The notes: generated by a model from the letters alone, not told the origin. Shown: positions 34,795 through 44,650, counted from the stretch's first letter. The stretch: DNA of 64,000 nucleotides from Anaerocolumna xylanovorans DSM 12503 (GCF_900143645.1 NZ_FRFD01000013.1:1-64000); one strand, 5' to 3'. Program-made: numbers and translations.

Positions 34795-35832
34795 GTGAAG
34801 GAAACATTTAATTATGATGAGGATAAGAGTAAGCTTAAACTTACGGATATGATCAGTCTTGAATTTTTACAAAGATTTCAGGATGCTTTTTCAAATGCTG
34901 TTGGTGTCTCCAGTATCATTACGGATGAAGATGGTATTCCTGTTACGAAGGGATCAAATTTTACGGATTTTTGTATGAAATCAAACCGCGGGTGCGCCCA
35001 AGGGGCTAAAAGGTGTATGCAAAGCGATGCTTTTGGCGGGGCTGAAAGTGCAAAAACGGGAAAGCCTGCAGTTTATTATTGCAAAAATGGTCTGATGGAT
35101 TTTGCGGCACCTATTCTCTTGGATGGAAGACTGATTGGTACGATGTTAGGCGGTCAGGTGTTGACAGCATTACCCGACAAGGAAGTATTCTTACAAGTAG
35201 CGAAAGAAATAGGCGCAGACCCTGATGAATATTTAAGGGAAATAGAGAAAGTAAAAATTTTGCCGGAGGAACAGGTCCGTGCAGCTGCATATCTTCTTTA
35301 TTTAGTAACGGGCGAATTCTCACGAATGGGATACCAGAGACTTTCACTTATAAAAATGGCGGCAGAAATCCAGGAAAATGTTTCTCAAATGACAGAAACC
35401 ATTAATGAATTGGCATCATCGGCCACTGAGGTTACAAATAGCCAGAATATGCTCAATAGTGAAATAAAAAATGTGAAGAGCCTGTCAAAGGAAATCAACA
35501 CAATAACGGAATTTATTCGGGACATTGCAGATGAGATTCAATTATTAGGAATAAATGCAACAATTGAAGCGGCAAGGATTGGGCAGAACGGATTAGGATT
35601 TGACGTAATTGCCGAAAGAATCCGCAAGCTATCCGGTGAATCAAAGACTACAATGGATAAAATAAAAGGCTTTATCCGTCAAATCAATGATTCGGTTACT
35701 AAGACATCGGAGTTAAGTAAGGTGACGCTGCTAAAGACAAAGCAAGAAGAAAATGGAGTAAAGGAAATTGCTCAATCGATTGAAGAATTTATGAAAATGT
35801 CTGAAATACTAAATTATTTGTCAAAAGAATAA
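34795..35832 (+). CDS. Soluble PocR-domain methyl-accepting chemoreceptor
   Basis: A 345-residue protein without membrane segments. Residues about 15-175 are a PocR sensor with its Cys-rich core (SNRGCAQGAKRC, YYCKNGLMDFA). The rest is a short coiled-coil MCP signalling domain whose tip reads IQLLGINATIEAARIGQNGLGF. It would sense a cytosolic metabolite and signal to a CheA array. GTG is the start, 8 bases after GAGG, and the gene follows the lipase by 4 bases. The sensor is of the same family as that of the operon regulator. Confidence 0.92.
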   Translation: MKETFNYDEDKSKLKLTDMISLEFLQRFQDAFSNAVGVSSIITDEDGIPVTKGSNFTDFCMKSNRGCAQGAKRCMQSDAFGGAESAKTGKPAVYYCKNGLMDFAAPILLDGRLIGTMLGGQVLTALPDKEVFLQVAKEIGADPDEYLREIEKVKILPEEQVRAAAYLLYLVTGEFSRMGYQRLSLIKMAAEIQENVSQMTETINELASSATEVTNSQNMLNSEIKNVKSLSKEINTITEFIRDIADEIQLLGINATIEAARIGQNGLGFDVIAERIRKLSGESKTTMDKIKGFIRQINDSVTKTSELSKVTLLKTKQEENGVKEIAQSIEEFMKMSEILNYLSKE

Positions 35833-35929
35833 TCAGTTACGTTATGATTAACTTAGTGCGGCGTCAGAGGAACGGATAGGGGCTTGTGTCTGAAACACAA
35901 GTCCAATCTGTTTAAGGAGGTTTTTAAAA

Positions 35930-37189
35930 GTGGAAGGATTAAAAGGTGCTTGTATTTTCGGGCAGTCAGGAGGACCGACGTCCGTAATTAATGCCAGTGC
36001 GGCAGGCGTTTTTAAAGAAGCTATGAGGCACAGATGCATTACTGAAATATACGGCTTGGCATATGGAATCCAGGGAGTACTTAAGGAAGAATTTTACGAC
36101 ATGCGTAAAGAGATTCCCTACGTGCTTGAATTATTAAAGACTACACCGTCGTCGGCACTGGGCTCAATCCGCTATAAACTGAAAGATGCCAAGGATGATA
36201 CGGATTATAAAAGAATTCTGGAAGTGCTTAAGAAGTACAATATCAGATATTTCTTCTATAATGGCGGAAATGATTCCATGGATACCTGCAATAAAATCAG
36301 CGATTATCTTAAACAGGTAAATTACGATTGCAGAGTAATTGGAATCCCTAAGACAATTGATAATGATATCTGGGGTACCGATCATTGCCCTGGATTTGGA
36401 AGTGCGGCAAAATACATTGCAACTTCCGCAATGGAAATTTACCACGATACTAAAGCTTATGATAAAGGAAAAATTACCGTTTTAGAGATAATGGGCAGAA
36501 ATGCGGGCTGGCTTACCGCTTCTACCGCTCTTGCCTCCCATAAGGGCAGCGGTCCTGATCTTATATACCTTCCTGAAGTGGAATTTAATATAAGTAACTT
36601 TGTAAAAGAAACAGATTTGCTTTATAGTAAAAATAAGAATGTTATGGTAGCTGTTTCAGAAGGAATAAAGGATAAAAGCGGCAGATATATCGCAGAATAC
36701 AGCTCTGATCTCTCGGGTAATAAGGATTCCTTTGGCCACATGCAGCTGGGAGGATTGGCGCCGGTACTGGTAAAAGCTCTGAAAGATAAAACGGATGCTC
36801 CGGTCAGATACATTGAGTTTAGTTTGCTTCAAAGATGTGCTGCCCATTGTGCCTCTAAGACAGACGTCGATGAAGCATATTTTGCCGGACAAGTGGCGGT
36901 CAGAAGTGCAGTTGAAGGCAAGTCGGGCTATATGATAGGCTTTGAGAGAGAAGACGGTCCTGAATATAAATGCAGTATAAAGCTTGTTGACTTAAGAGAT
37001 GCTGCAAATGTTGAAAAGAAAGTTCCGGGAGAATGGATTAACAAGGAAGGCAACGGGGTAAACCGAAAATTTATCGAATACGCCCTGCCGTTAATTCAGG
37101 GAGAATCATATCCCCCTACGGAAGGCGGCCTCCCGCGATTTGCAAAATTGAACAAAGTCCCTGCGGATCAAACAGGCCCAAAAGGATAA
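35930..37189 (+). CDS. 6-phosphofructokinase, PPi-dependent type
   Basis: A 419-residue PFK. GQSGGPTSVINAS binds phosphate, and GGNDSMDT with PKTIDND is the pattern of pyrophosphate-using enzymes (ATP enzymes have GGDGS and PGTIDND). It would interconvert fructose 6-phosphate and fructose 1,6-bisphosphate reversibly with PPi. GTG is the start, 9 bases after AAGGAGG. A small hairpin, CTTGTGT/ACACAAG at 35883-35901, lies in the 97-base gap after the chemoreceptor. It may serve gluconeogenesis from glycerol. Confidence 0.9.
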   Translation: MEGLKGACIFGQSGGPTSVINASAAGVFKEAMRHRCITEIYGLAYGIQGVLKEEFYDMRKEIPYVLELLKTTPSSALGSIRYKLKDAKDDTDYKRILEVLKKYNIRYFFYNGGNDSMDTCNKISDYLKQVNYDCRVIGIPKTIDNDIWGTDHCPGFGSAAKYIATSAMEIYHDTKAYDKGKITVLEIMGRNAGWLTASTALASHKGSGPDLIYLPEVEFNISNFVKETDLLYSKNKNVMVAVSEGIKDKSGRYIAEYSSDLSGNKDSFGHMQLGGLAPVLVKALKDKTDAPVRYIEFSLLQRCAAHCASKTDVDEAYFAGQVAVRSAVEGKSGYMIGFEREDGPEYKCSIKLVDLRDAANVEKKVPGEWINKEGNGVNRKFIEYALPLIQGESYPPTEGGLPRFAKLNKVPADQTGPKG

Positions 37190-37251
37190 AACCTATGAGC
37201 CTGTCAAAGAGTTCTTGGAAAACGCCTTCATGGGTTTAATATGGGGAAAGT

Positions 37252-37881
37252 TTATAGAAAACGATTGATTTTTTCTTTGACCCAGGCAATAACCGGACCC
37301 AGTAAAAAAGCAATCAGCACGGTAACAATGCCGATAGTACTGCCAAGTAAAAATCCAATGAGGCAGGCAGTCATGTCCCAGGCAATACGTATAATGCGGA
37401 AGGGAATTTTCTTTAGCTTGGAAGCAATGATAAATGAAAGGGCGTCATAGGGTGCAGAGCCAAGATCTACAGCCATGTAGACGGCAGCAGCTAATACGAA
37501 AATAAGCAGGGAAGGTATTAAAACGACAATCCGGATACTTAAAGCCGTAAAGGCATTATCAGGCAGGATAAAGTCAAACAGCCATCTGAAAAAGTCCGCA
37601 CTATACCCGACCAGCAGCATGTTGGCAAGTGTACCCCAGCCAATCTGTGAACGGTCAAATAGAATAACAAGTATAAACAAAATAAAATTGAACAGCACCA
37701 GCCAGGTTCCAAAGGAAAGATGCAAATGCCTGGATATGCCTAAGTTCATGGCGGAGCAGGGGTCTGTTCCGAAATTTAAACGAATGAGAAAAGACAGCGA
37801 CAGTCCCATAAGAATAACTGCTATAATAACAGAAAAAATTCTCTTTTTATCTTTAAAACCAAATTTCATTTGAGTTTCCAC
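37252..37881 (-). CDS. YczE/YitT-like membrane protein
   Basis: A 209-residue protein with about five membrane helices. LNFGTDPCSAMNLGIS near residue 35 and AVDLGSAPYDALSFI near 145 are the repeated motif of the YczE/YyaS family. Function is unknown. GTG is the start, with GGGGGAGG 6 bases upstream. It is convergent with the phosphofructokinase gene and divergent from the LacI regulator; the 211-base gap to the latter shows no feature beyond likely promoters. Confidence 0.8.
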   Translation of the reverse strand: METQMKFGFKDKKRIFSVIIAVILMGLSLSFLIRLNFGTDPCSAMNLGISRHLHLSFGTWLVLFNFILFILVILFDRSQIGWGTLANMLLVGYSADFFRWLFDFILPDNAFTALSIRIVVLIPSLLIFVLAAAVYMAVDLGSAPYDALSFIIASKLKKIPFRIIRIAWDMTACLIGFLLGSTIGIVTVLIAFLLGPVIAWVKEKINRFL

Positions 37882-38092
37882 GTATATCCTCCCCCTATGT
37901 AGGTAATGCAGATTGGTATGACTGTCAAAGCTAAAATTTTGGCAATCAATTTATATTACTAATAAATAAACAGAATGTCTACTGGAATTTTTACAAGCTG
38001 CCGGGCAATCAGTTTCCTTTCTTGTTTTTCCTGAAAGGAAATGTTATAGTAGGCTTAATATTTGGTTTATCAGGTTACAAAGGAGGGTATGG

Positions 38093-39064
38093 ATGGCTAA
38101 CATCAGGGAAGTGGCAAAAAGAGCGGGAGTCGGGGTGGGAACCGTCTCAAGGGCTTTAAATAATACGGGCTATGTGGCAGAAGAAACAAGGCAGAAAATC
38201 ATAGATGCGGTAAACGAACTGGAGTATACCCCCAATGAGCTTGCAAAGCAGCTTTTTAGAAATAGGAACGGAATTGTGGGAGTCATGGTGCCAAATCTGG
38301 AGCATCCTTTTTTTGCAAAGATGATGCGGCACATTGAAATGGAGCTGTCAAAGCATGGATATAAATGCCTGGCTTGCAATACTATTGGTATTGTTAACAG
38401 GCAGCAGAGCTTTATGGACATGCTGGACCGTAATATGGTAGACGGAATCATTGCTTGTGTAGACTCTCTTGCGGATTTTGAGGGACGCAAAGGCAGGGCA
38501 ATTGTCAGTATGGACAGAAATTGGGGACCGGATGTTCCTATTGTTCTATCCGACCATGGGCAGGGAGGAAGACTGGCAGCAGAAGCCTTTTTAAGAGATG
38601 GCTGCCGTAAGGTGGTTCAATTTACAGCCGGAAGGAAATCGGAGACTACCAATCTGCGTCATGAGGTACTGGCACAGATATTGCAGGAGAATCAATGTGA
38701 GGTCATTACCATAGGGACCAAGTGGGATGCGCTAAGTTATGCTTATAATAAAAGCATTGTCCTCCAATACATGGATGTTATTCAGGAAGCAGACGGGCTT
38801 ATGACCAATGATATCGGAGCAATGAGCTGTCTTGTAGTAGCACAGAAGATGGGGATTAAAGTGCCGGACCAGCTAAAGATAATAGGGTATGATGGTACCG
38901 AGATAACGAATCTAACCTATCCGGAATTATCTGTTGTTGTGCAGGATTGCGGAGAACTTGCCAGAAATTGTGTGGATATGGTTCTGGATATGATTGATGG
39001 CAATGAGCCGCAAACAATGAGGAAAATAGTACCTGTTACATGGAAACAGGGTGGAACAACATAG
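38093..39064 (+). CDS. LacI-family transcriptional repressor of the fructan cassette
   Basis: A 323-residue LacI/GalR regulator. The N-terminal helix-turn-helix (IREVAKRAG, TVSRALN) and hinge YTPNELAKQL are followed by a periplasmic-binding-protein-like sugar domain. AAAGGAGG precedes the ATG. It lies directly upstream of an ABC importer and GH32 enzyme whose promoter carries a 10-bp-arm palindrome of LacI type, so it most likely represses those genes until sucrose or a fructan product binds. Confidence 0.92.
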   Translation: MANIREVAKRAGVGVGTVSRALNNTGYVAEETRQKIIDAVNELEYTPNELAKQLFRNRNGIVGVMVPNLEHPFFAKMMRHIEMELSKHGYKCLACNTIGIVNRQQSFMDMLDRNMVDGIIACVDSLADFEGRKGRAIVSMDRNWGPDVPIVLSDHGQGGRLAAEAFLRDGCRKVVQFTAGRKSETTNLRHEVLAQILQENQCEVITIGTKWDALSYAYNKSIVLQYMDVIQEADGLMTNDIGAMSCLVVAQKMGIKVPDQLKIIGYDGTEITNLTYPELSVVVQDCGELARNCVDMVLDMIDGNEPQTMRKIVPVTWKQGGTT

Positions 39065-39086
39065 AGCGTTCCATAATAGATTGAAC

Positions 39087-39127
39087 AAAAAGAAGGATTC
39101 TTTTCTAAGGAAAGGGTCCTTCTTTTT
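39087..39127 (+). terminator. Terminator after the LacI gene
   Basis: AAAAAGAAGGA (39087-39097) pairs with TCCTTCTTTTT (39117-39127); the 3' arm is itself T-rich. It separates the regulator from the promoter of the ABC operon. Confidence 0.8.
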
Positions 39128-39199
39128 GCTTGTAAGGAACATATATACAAAAAACACTGGATAAAAACAATGAAATATATAAAAATATATAAATATATA

Positions 39200-39228
39200 T
39201 TGACAGTATAGTGAAAAGTGATTATAAT
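39200..39228 (+). promoter_or_regulatory. Consensus sigma-A promoter of the fructan operon
   Basis: TTGACA (39200-39205) and TATAAT (39223-39228) are perfect -35 and -10 boxes with a 17-base spacer, upstream of the permease gene at 39288. Confidence 0.9.
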
Positions 39229-39231
39229 GCA

Positions 39232-39253
39232 TATATGGAACGGGTTCCATATA
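39232..39253 (+). promoter_or_regulatory. LacI-type operator
   Basis: A perfect palindrome of arms TATATGGAAC and GTTCCATATA around GG. Its core GGAAC-GG-GTTCC resembles operators of sucrose/fructose LacI repressors. It begins 4 bases after the -10 box, so bound repressor would block initiation. Confidence 0.85.
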
Positions 39254-39287
39254 AACAGTTTTGTATGATGTGAGAGAGGGTAAAGAT

Positions 39288-40217
39288 ATGAAAAAAAGAC
39301 AGAGAATTCAGTTTTTGTCAGTGAAGCAGGTTTTAAAATGCTGGCAGCTCTATGTTTTGTTAATACCGGCATTGCTTTGGGCCTTGATTTTTGCCTATTA
39401 TCCGATGTATGGCTTGGTTATTGCATTTAAGGATTATAAAATCCGGGCGGGAATTATGGCAAGTCCCTGGGCAGATCCGCTGCTTAAATACTTTAAACAG
39501 TTTTTCAGTACCAGCATTGCTGTTCATGCCATATGGAATACGGTAATTATCAGCTTGGAAAGTCTGGTCATTGCGTTTCCGATACCTATCATATTTGCGC
39601 TGCTTCTGAATCAGATTCAGAAAAAAGGAATTCAGAAAACAATCCAAACGATCAGTTATGCACCATACTTTATGTCAAATGTAGTTGTTGTCAGCATTAT
39701 TACTGTTATGTTCTCGGCAAATGGTGTGATTAATAATATCCGTCTGGGATCCGGCGGCAAGGGGATTTTATTTACCTCTCTTCCGGAGTGGTTTCGTACA
39801 TTATTTATCGGATCAAATATCTGGCAGACAATGGGCTTTAACGCAGTAATTTTTATCGCAGCCCTTACCGCCATCAGCCCTGATTATTATGAGGCGGCGA
39901 CCATTGACGGTGCTTCCAGATTTCAAAGGATTTTATATATCGATATTCCCCTAATTATGCCGACTATAATACTCATGCTGATTTTACAGATAGGAAATAT
40001 TATGAACATTGGTTATGAAAAGGCCTACCTGATGCAGAACGGTTCCAATACCATTGTCAGTGAATTAATCTCCACTTATGTTTATAAGGTGGGTCTGCAG
40101 ACGGCACAATACAGCTTTGCTACGGCAGTGGGACTATTCAATTCCGTTGTCAATTTCATTATCCTGGTGGCAGCCAACAGGATAGCAAGAAAAGCAAGCG
40201 ATATCAGTATCTTTTAG
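39288..40217 (+). CDS. ABC sugar transporter permease (LplB type)
   Basis: A 309-residue permease with about six helices and the EAA loop YYEAATIDGASRFQRI. It is of the same family as the permease at 12052. The start at 39288 follows GAGAGGG by 8 bases; a longer frame to 39261 starts inside the leader. First gene of the importer cassette, 35 bases after the operator. With the genes at 40235 and 41235 it should bring in sucrose or fructo-oligosaccharides for the GH32 enzyme. Confidence 0.92.
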   Translation: MKKRQRIQFLSVKQVLKCWQLYVLLIPALLWALIFAYYPMYGLVIAFKDYKIRAGIMASPWADPLLKYFKQFFSTSIAVHAIWNTVIISLESLVIAFPIPIIFALLLNQIQKKGIQKTIQTISYAPYFMSNVVVVSIITVMFSANGVINNIRLGSGGKGILFTSLPEWFRTLFIGSNIWQTMGFNAVIFIAALTAISPDYYEAATIDGASRFQRILYIDIPLIMPTIILMLILQIGNIMNIGYEKAYLMQNGSNTIVSELISTYVYKVGLQTAQYSFATAVGLFNSVVNFIILVAANRIARKASDISIF

Positions 40218-40234
40218 GAGGTACAGGAAAGGGC

Positions 40235-41155
40235 ATGGTTATTAAAATGAAGATACGTACAAAGAAACATCGGTTGATGAAGTTATCAAAAGGAGACCGC
40301 ATTTTTCAGATATGCAATGGGCTGATAATGCTGATTCTGTGCATCGTTATTGTTTACCCTCTCTATTACGTGGTTATAGCTTCTGTAACGGACCCGGTTA
40401 TTGTAAATTCCGGAAAACCTTTGCTTTACCCGGTGAAGGTGTATTTAAAAGGATACATAACGACTTTAAATTACATGCCGCTTTGGACGGCTTATAAAAA
40501 CACCATACTTTATACAGTGGCAGGAACAATTGTGGCACTTATTGCTACCGTACCGGCAGGCTACGCCTTATCCAGAAAGGACCTGGCAGGACGCCGGGGA
40601 TTGATATTCTTATTCACTTTTACCATGTTCTTTAACGGAGGAATTATTCCTTTATATTTAACTATTCGAAACCTTGGCATTTACAATACCATCTGGGCTA
40701 TGGTACTGCCGGTAGCAGTATCCGCCTATAACCTGATTGTATGCCGTTCCTTTTTCTCCTCCGGTCTGCCGGATGAGCTTTTGGAGGCAGCCAAGATGGA
40801 TGGATGTTCGGACTTTGGGTTTTTCTTCCGGATTGCCATACCGCTGTCAAAGACCATTATTGCGGTAATGTGCCTGTTCTATGCAACGGCTATGTGGAAC
40901 CAGTTTTTCAATGCCCTGATGTATTTGCAGGATGATTCCAAGATGCCTCTGCAGGTAGTCTTAAGAAATCTGGTATTAATGAACCAGGCCAATCAGATGG
41001 GTTCCTCGGGAGATGCCATGGTTACCAAGCAAAAGCTGGCAGAACAGCTTAAATATTGTATCGTGGTAGTGTCCGCTGCTCCTTTGCTGATGGCATACCC
41101 TTTCCTGCAAAAATATTTTGCCAAAGGCGTTACAATCGGAGCAGTAAAGGGATAA
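40235..41155 (+). CDS. ABC sugar transporter permease (YtcP type)
   Basis: A 306-residue MalG-like permease with about six helices, an EAA-type loop (LEAAKMDGCSDFGFF) and the common tail KYFAKGVTIGAVKG. The start could be 40235 or the ATG at 40247; AGGAGG and GGAAAGGG lie upstream. It is the second membrane subunit of the importer. As at the glycan locus, no ATPase gene is present. Confidence 0.92.
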   Translation: MVIKMKIRTKKHRLMKLSKGDRIFQICNGLIMLILCIVIVYPLYYVVIASVTDPVIVNSGKPLLYPVKVYLKGYITTLNYMPLWTAYKNTILYTVAGTIVALIATVPAGYALSRKDLAGRRGLIFLFTFTMFFNGGIIPLYLTIRNLGIYNTIWAMVLPVAVSAYNLIVCRSFFSSGLPDELLEAAKMDGCSDFGFFFRIAIPLSKTIIAVMCLFYATAMWNQFFNALMYLQDDSKMPLQVVLRNLVLMNQANQMGSSGDAMVTKQKLAEQLKYCIVVVSAAPLLMAYPFLQKYFAKGVTIGAVKG

Positions 41156-41234
41156 CAGAATTAATACTGCCGGGATAGTATCTTACCTTTCTTGGCGGGT
41201 TAAGATTAATAGAATATAGAAGGAGGATTTAGTT

Positions 41235-42980
41235 ATGAAGAAGGTTGTTTCATTGTTACTTATTGTGGTTTTGGTTGTAAGCGTACTTGGCGGCTGCAAG
41301 GATAAGGGCTCCTCAAAGAATGCATCAGGCGACGGAAAATCTTTGACTGCGGAGGAGCAGGAGGCTGTGGATGCCGGATTAATTAATCTGGACGGTTCTT
41401 TACCTATCATAAAGGACCCAGAGGCCTTTGAGAAGAAATACGGTAAAATTTCTGCCCTGATTGTTAATACTGCAGAGCGTACGGTGCCTGTTGGGGAACT
41501 GGCAATGTGTAAGAAATGGTTTGAGGATACGGGAGTTGAATTTGACTGGCAATCCATCCCTCAGGAAGGAGCCCAGGAGAAGATTAACCTGATGTTGGCT
41601 TCCGGAGAGGAACTTCCCGATGTATTCTGGAATTTCGGTGACGGTAAATCCGGTAATATTGTAGTTCAATATGCCGACCAGGATATCTTCCTTCCTACGG
41701 AGAACCTGATTAATAACGATATGCCCCACTTAAAAAAGATACTGGATGACAGCGAGAACTACTGGAAAGAAATCAAGGCACCGGACGGACATACTTACGG
41801 CTTCCCTTACATAGAAGAAATGTACGGACTTGTATTAACCGGAGGACCTTTCCTCATTAATAAGACCTGGCTTGATAAGCTTGGGCTGGCTGTGCCTGCT
41901 ACGGTTGACGAATGGGTGAACTGCCTGAAAGCTTTCCGCGACGGCGGTGATTTAAACGGCAACGGCAAGGCAGATGAAATTCCCATGGCTTCCTGGTTTG
42001 GTGCAACCGATACGTTTGGTTCCTATAATTTATTCTACCGTTTCACAGGAGCTTTCGGCAGTGCGGATTCTTACTGCGGCGGAAATGCTTATGCTGACCA
42101 TTTAAGACTGGTTGATGATAAGGTAACCTTTACGGCAAAGGATGAGGCATTCAGAAAAACAGCTGAATTCTTCAATATGCTTTATAAAGAAGGTCTGGTT
42201 TGGAATGGTTCCTTTGAGGCAGATGAAAGTGCCGCTTATAAATCCTCTTTAATTAAAGAAGATGTTGCAAGAATCGGAAGCTTTGCTACCTGGACGGATC
42301 AGGAAATTACCAACCTTGATGTACATGATGAATATGTTGCAATTCCCAGATTAAAGGGCGAGAACGGCATGAGCGGTTTTGAGAACAATTTCTCTGAATT
42401 GCAGGATTCCTCTGACACCGCCATTACCACCAGCTGCAAATTCCCTCACGTAATTGCTAAGTTTGTAGATTATATGGTTGGTGACCCTTATGTTTCCATA
42501 CAGTCCAACTGGGGTGCAGAAGGCTATAACTATGTAAAAGATGATAATGGAGTTCTTAGGACTCCGTTAGATGACCAGGGAAGGTATGTGCCTCAAACAG
42601 AGTACACTACCTTTGGTACAGCACGTGTGAATTCTACCACCTGCCGCGGCTCCATGATTGTACTGAATGAATATTATGAGAAATATGCAGGTTATGCCTA
42701 TGATGCCGTACAGCTCCTTGAGAATCAGAAGATAAACGGCAAAGACGATATTATGAAGGAATATGATTCCATACCCCGTGTAATGATGACCACGGAGGAG
42801 CTGTCCAGACTGGCACAGATTCAGCCTACTATTTCCGATGTTGTTGACAGATACATTAACCAATGGATTACCGGCGGCGTAACGGATGATAACTGGAAGT
42901 CTTATTTATCCGAATTAGACGCCGCAGGATTATCAGATTTACTTAATATTTATCAGACAGCAGTTGACAGAAACAAATAA
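41235..42980 (+). CDS. Extracellular solute-binding lipoprotein
   Basis: A 581-residue lipoprotein with a short hydrophobic leader and lipobox LGGC (lipid on C21). The mature part is a LipO-type ABC sugar-binding protein, including the segment GDLNGNGKADEIP, which resembles a calcium-binding loop seen in this family. AGAAGGAGG precedes the ATG. It supplies substrate to the permeases at 39288 and 40235; the downstream GH32 suggests beta-fructosides. Confidence 0.92.
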   Translation: MKKVVSLLLIVVLVVSVLGGCKDKGSSKNASGDGKSLTAEEQEAVDAGLINLDGSLPIIKDPEAFEKKYGKISALIVNTAERTVPVGELAMCKKWFEDTGVEFDWQSIPQEGAQEKINLMLASGEELPDVFWNFGDGKSGNIVVQYADQDIFLPTENLINNDMPHLKKILDDSENYWKEIKAPDGHTYGFPYIEEMYGLVLTGGPFLINKTWLDKLGLAVPATVDEWVNCLKAFRDGGDLNGNGKADEIPMASWFGATDTFGSYNLFYRFTGAFGSADSYCGGNAYADHLRLVDDKVTFTAKDEAFRKTAEFFNMLYKEGLVWNGSFEADESAAYKSSLIKEDVARIGSFATWTDQEITNLDVHDEYVAIPRLKGENGMSGFENNFSELQDSSDTAITTSCKFPHVIAKFVDYMVGDPYVSIQSNWGAEGYNYVKDDNGVLRTPLDDQGRYVPQTEYTTFGTARVNSTTCRGSMIVLNEYYEKYAGYAYDAVQLLENQKINGKDDIMKEYDSIPRVMMTTEELSRLAQIQPTISDVVDRYINQWITGGVTDDNWKSYLSELDAAGLSDLLNIYQTAVDRNK

Positions 42981-43032
42981 AACAAATTAAGGAATGAGAA
43001 ACATATCAGCAGAGCAGGGAGACTTAAACGAG

Positions 43033-44406
43033 ATGAATTTACAGGAAAGACATAATTACAGGCCCAAGGTACACTTTACACCTTTATCCATGTGGACCAA
43101 TGATCCAAATGGTATGGTATATGCCGATGGTATGTATCATTTATTTTATCAGCATAATACAGAGGAAGCCAGATGGGGGGATATCCATTGGGGGCATGCG
43201 ATTTCCGCTGACCTGCTTCACTGGCAGCATCTGCCCGTTGCCATCTGCCCTGATGAGCTGGGGATGATTTTTTCCGGCAGCTGTGTATTTGACGCCTTAA
43301 ACACTTCCGGTTTTGGTACGGCAGAGAGACCGCCTATGGTGGCGATTTATACCAATCATGATCCGGATACGAAAAAAGAAGTCCAAAGCATTGCTTACAG
43401 TACGGATTATCTGCATTTCATAAAGTATGAAAATAACCCTGTTCTTGAGGACTCGAATATCAAGGATTTCAGGGATCCTAAAGCTTTTTGGAATCCGGTC
43501 AGAAATTCCTGGAGCCTTGTCATTGCTGCCGGAGACAGAGTAAATTTCTATAGCTCGAAGAACTTAAAGGAATGGGAGCAGACCGGAGAATTTATAGCAG
43601 GAGAGAACGGACTTAAGGGCATCTGTGAATGCCCGGACTGCTTCCCGGTACAGACCGGGGAAGGAACAAAATGGGTGCTGATTATCAGTATGATAATTGG
43701 GGATGAGACAAAAGGAAATGTAGAGCATAAAACCCAGTACTTTATCGGCACCTTTGACGGAGATAAGTTTATTGATACGGAAAAGGAGAAAGAACCGCTT
43801 TGGTTAAATTACGGCACGGATTATTATGCAGCGGTAACCTTTCAGAATGCGGAAAGCAATATTTTGGTGGGCTGGGCTGACAATTGGGCCTATGCAAATG
43901 AAACCCCGACGGGCAAATACCGTGGCCAGATGTCCCTTGCTGCTAAGGCAGATTTAAAGAAAACTTCTGCCGGATACCGTATTGCCTTAAGTCCCATGGG
44001 ACTTGAAAAGCTTATGGCAGGCAGTTTGCCCGTTGAGAAGGAGAGTAATCTGGAATGGGAAAGCTTTGGACTGACAGTTACAGGAAAAGGAAGCGGTAAG
44101 ATTAACTTGCATAATGGCTGCGGTGAAAAGCTGACAATAGAGGTTTCCGGAGATGAAATTATCATTGACAGAACAAATGCCGATGAAAAGGACTTTAGCG
44201 CAAGGTATGCCATGTTCAATAAAGTATCTGTCAAAAGATATCAAAAGGGAGATTACCGGCTGGAGATGATTTTTGATGTGTCCCTTCTGGAATTGTTTGC
44301 GGAAGAAGGCCTGATACCGGCAGCCGTATCGGTTTATCCCAAGGAACCTTATAACCACCTTCTGCTGGAAGGTGATATGGAAGCGGTAATATATCCGGTA
44401 AAATGA
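43033..44406 (+). CDS. GH32 beta-fructosidase (sucrose/fructan hydrolase)
   Basis: A 457-residue GH32 enzyme. WTNDPNG with nucleophile D24, FRDPK with the stabilising Asp, and CECPDCF with the acid/base Glu are all present; a C-terminal beta-sandwich follows. No signal peptide is seen, so it splits sucrose, sucrose 6-phosphate or short fructans in the cytosol. The start at 43033 places the family motif at the usual N-terminal distance; ATG 42994 is possible but has AAGGA directly against it. It is the last gene of the cassette. Confidence 0.92.
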   Translation: MNLQERHNYRPKVHFTPLSMWTNDPNGMVYADGMYHLFYQHNTEEARWGDIHWGHAISADLLHWQHLPVAICPDELGMIFSGSCVFDALNTSGFGTAERPPMVAIYTNHDPDTKKEVQSIAYSTDYLHFIKYENNPVLEDSNIKDFRDPKAFWNPVRNSWSLVIAAGDRVNFYSSKNLKEWEQTGEFIAGENGLKGICECPDCFPVQTGEGTKWVLIISMIIGDETKGNVEHKTQYFIGTFDGDKFIDTEKEKEPLWLNYGTDYYAAVTFQNAESNILVGWADNWAYANETPTGKYRGQMSLAAKADLKKTSAGYRIALSPMGLEKLMAGSLPVEKESNLEWESFGLTVTGKGSGKINLHNGCGEKLTIEVSGDEIIIDRTNADEKDFSARYAMFNKVSVKRYQKGDYRLEMIFDVSLLELFAEEGLIPAAVSVYPKEPYNHLLLEGDMEAVIYPVK

Positions 44407-44450
44407 TAACGGTTTAATAGGGCCGAAAAAAGCTGCAATTAAATGGATAA

Positions 44451-44497
44451 CCCTCTTAAATCAGATGCTTACAAAATAAGTATTCTGGTTAAGAGGG
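44451..44497 (+). other. Long hairpin after the GH32 gene
   Basis: CCCTCTTAA pairs with TTAAGAGGG, and inner CAGA/TCTG and CTTA/TAAG pairs continue the stem. No T-run follows. It sits just before the operon terminator and may protect the mRNA 3' end. Confidence 0.5.
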
Positions 44498-44503
44498 ATA
44501 AAG

Positions 44504-44554
44504 AAGTACCTGGCTATTCTAGTATAAGTTCTTAGAAAGCCAAGGTACTTTTTT
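44504..44554 (+). terminator. Terminator of the fructan operon
   Basis: AAGTACCTGGCT pairs with AGCCAAGGTACTT with one mismatch and is followed by a T-run. It ends the GH32 transcript. Confidence 0.85.
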
Positions 44555-44650
44555 ATCGTAATAAAACCGAAATTGGTACAAAGAAGTCTATAAAAAATTT
44601 TAAGGTGGAATTTAAGGCAGCTTTTTATTACAATATTTTATAGAAGGGAA

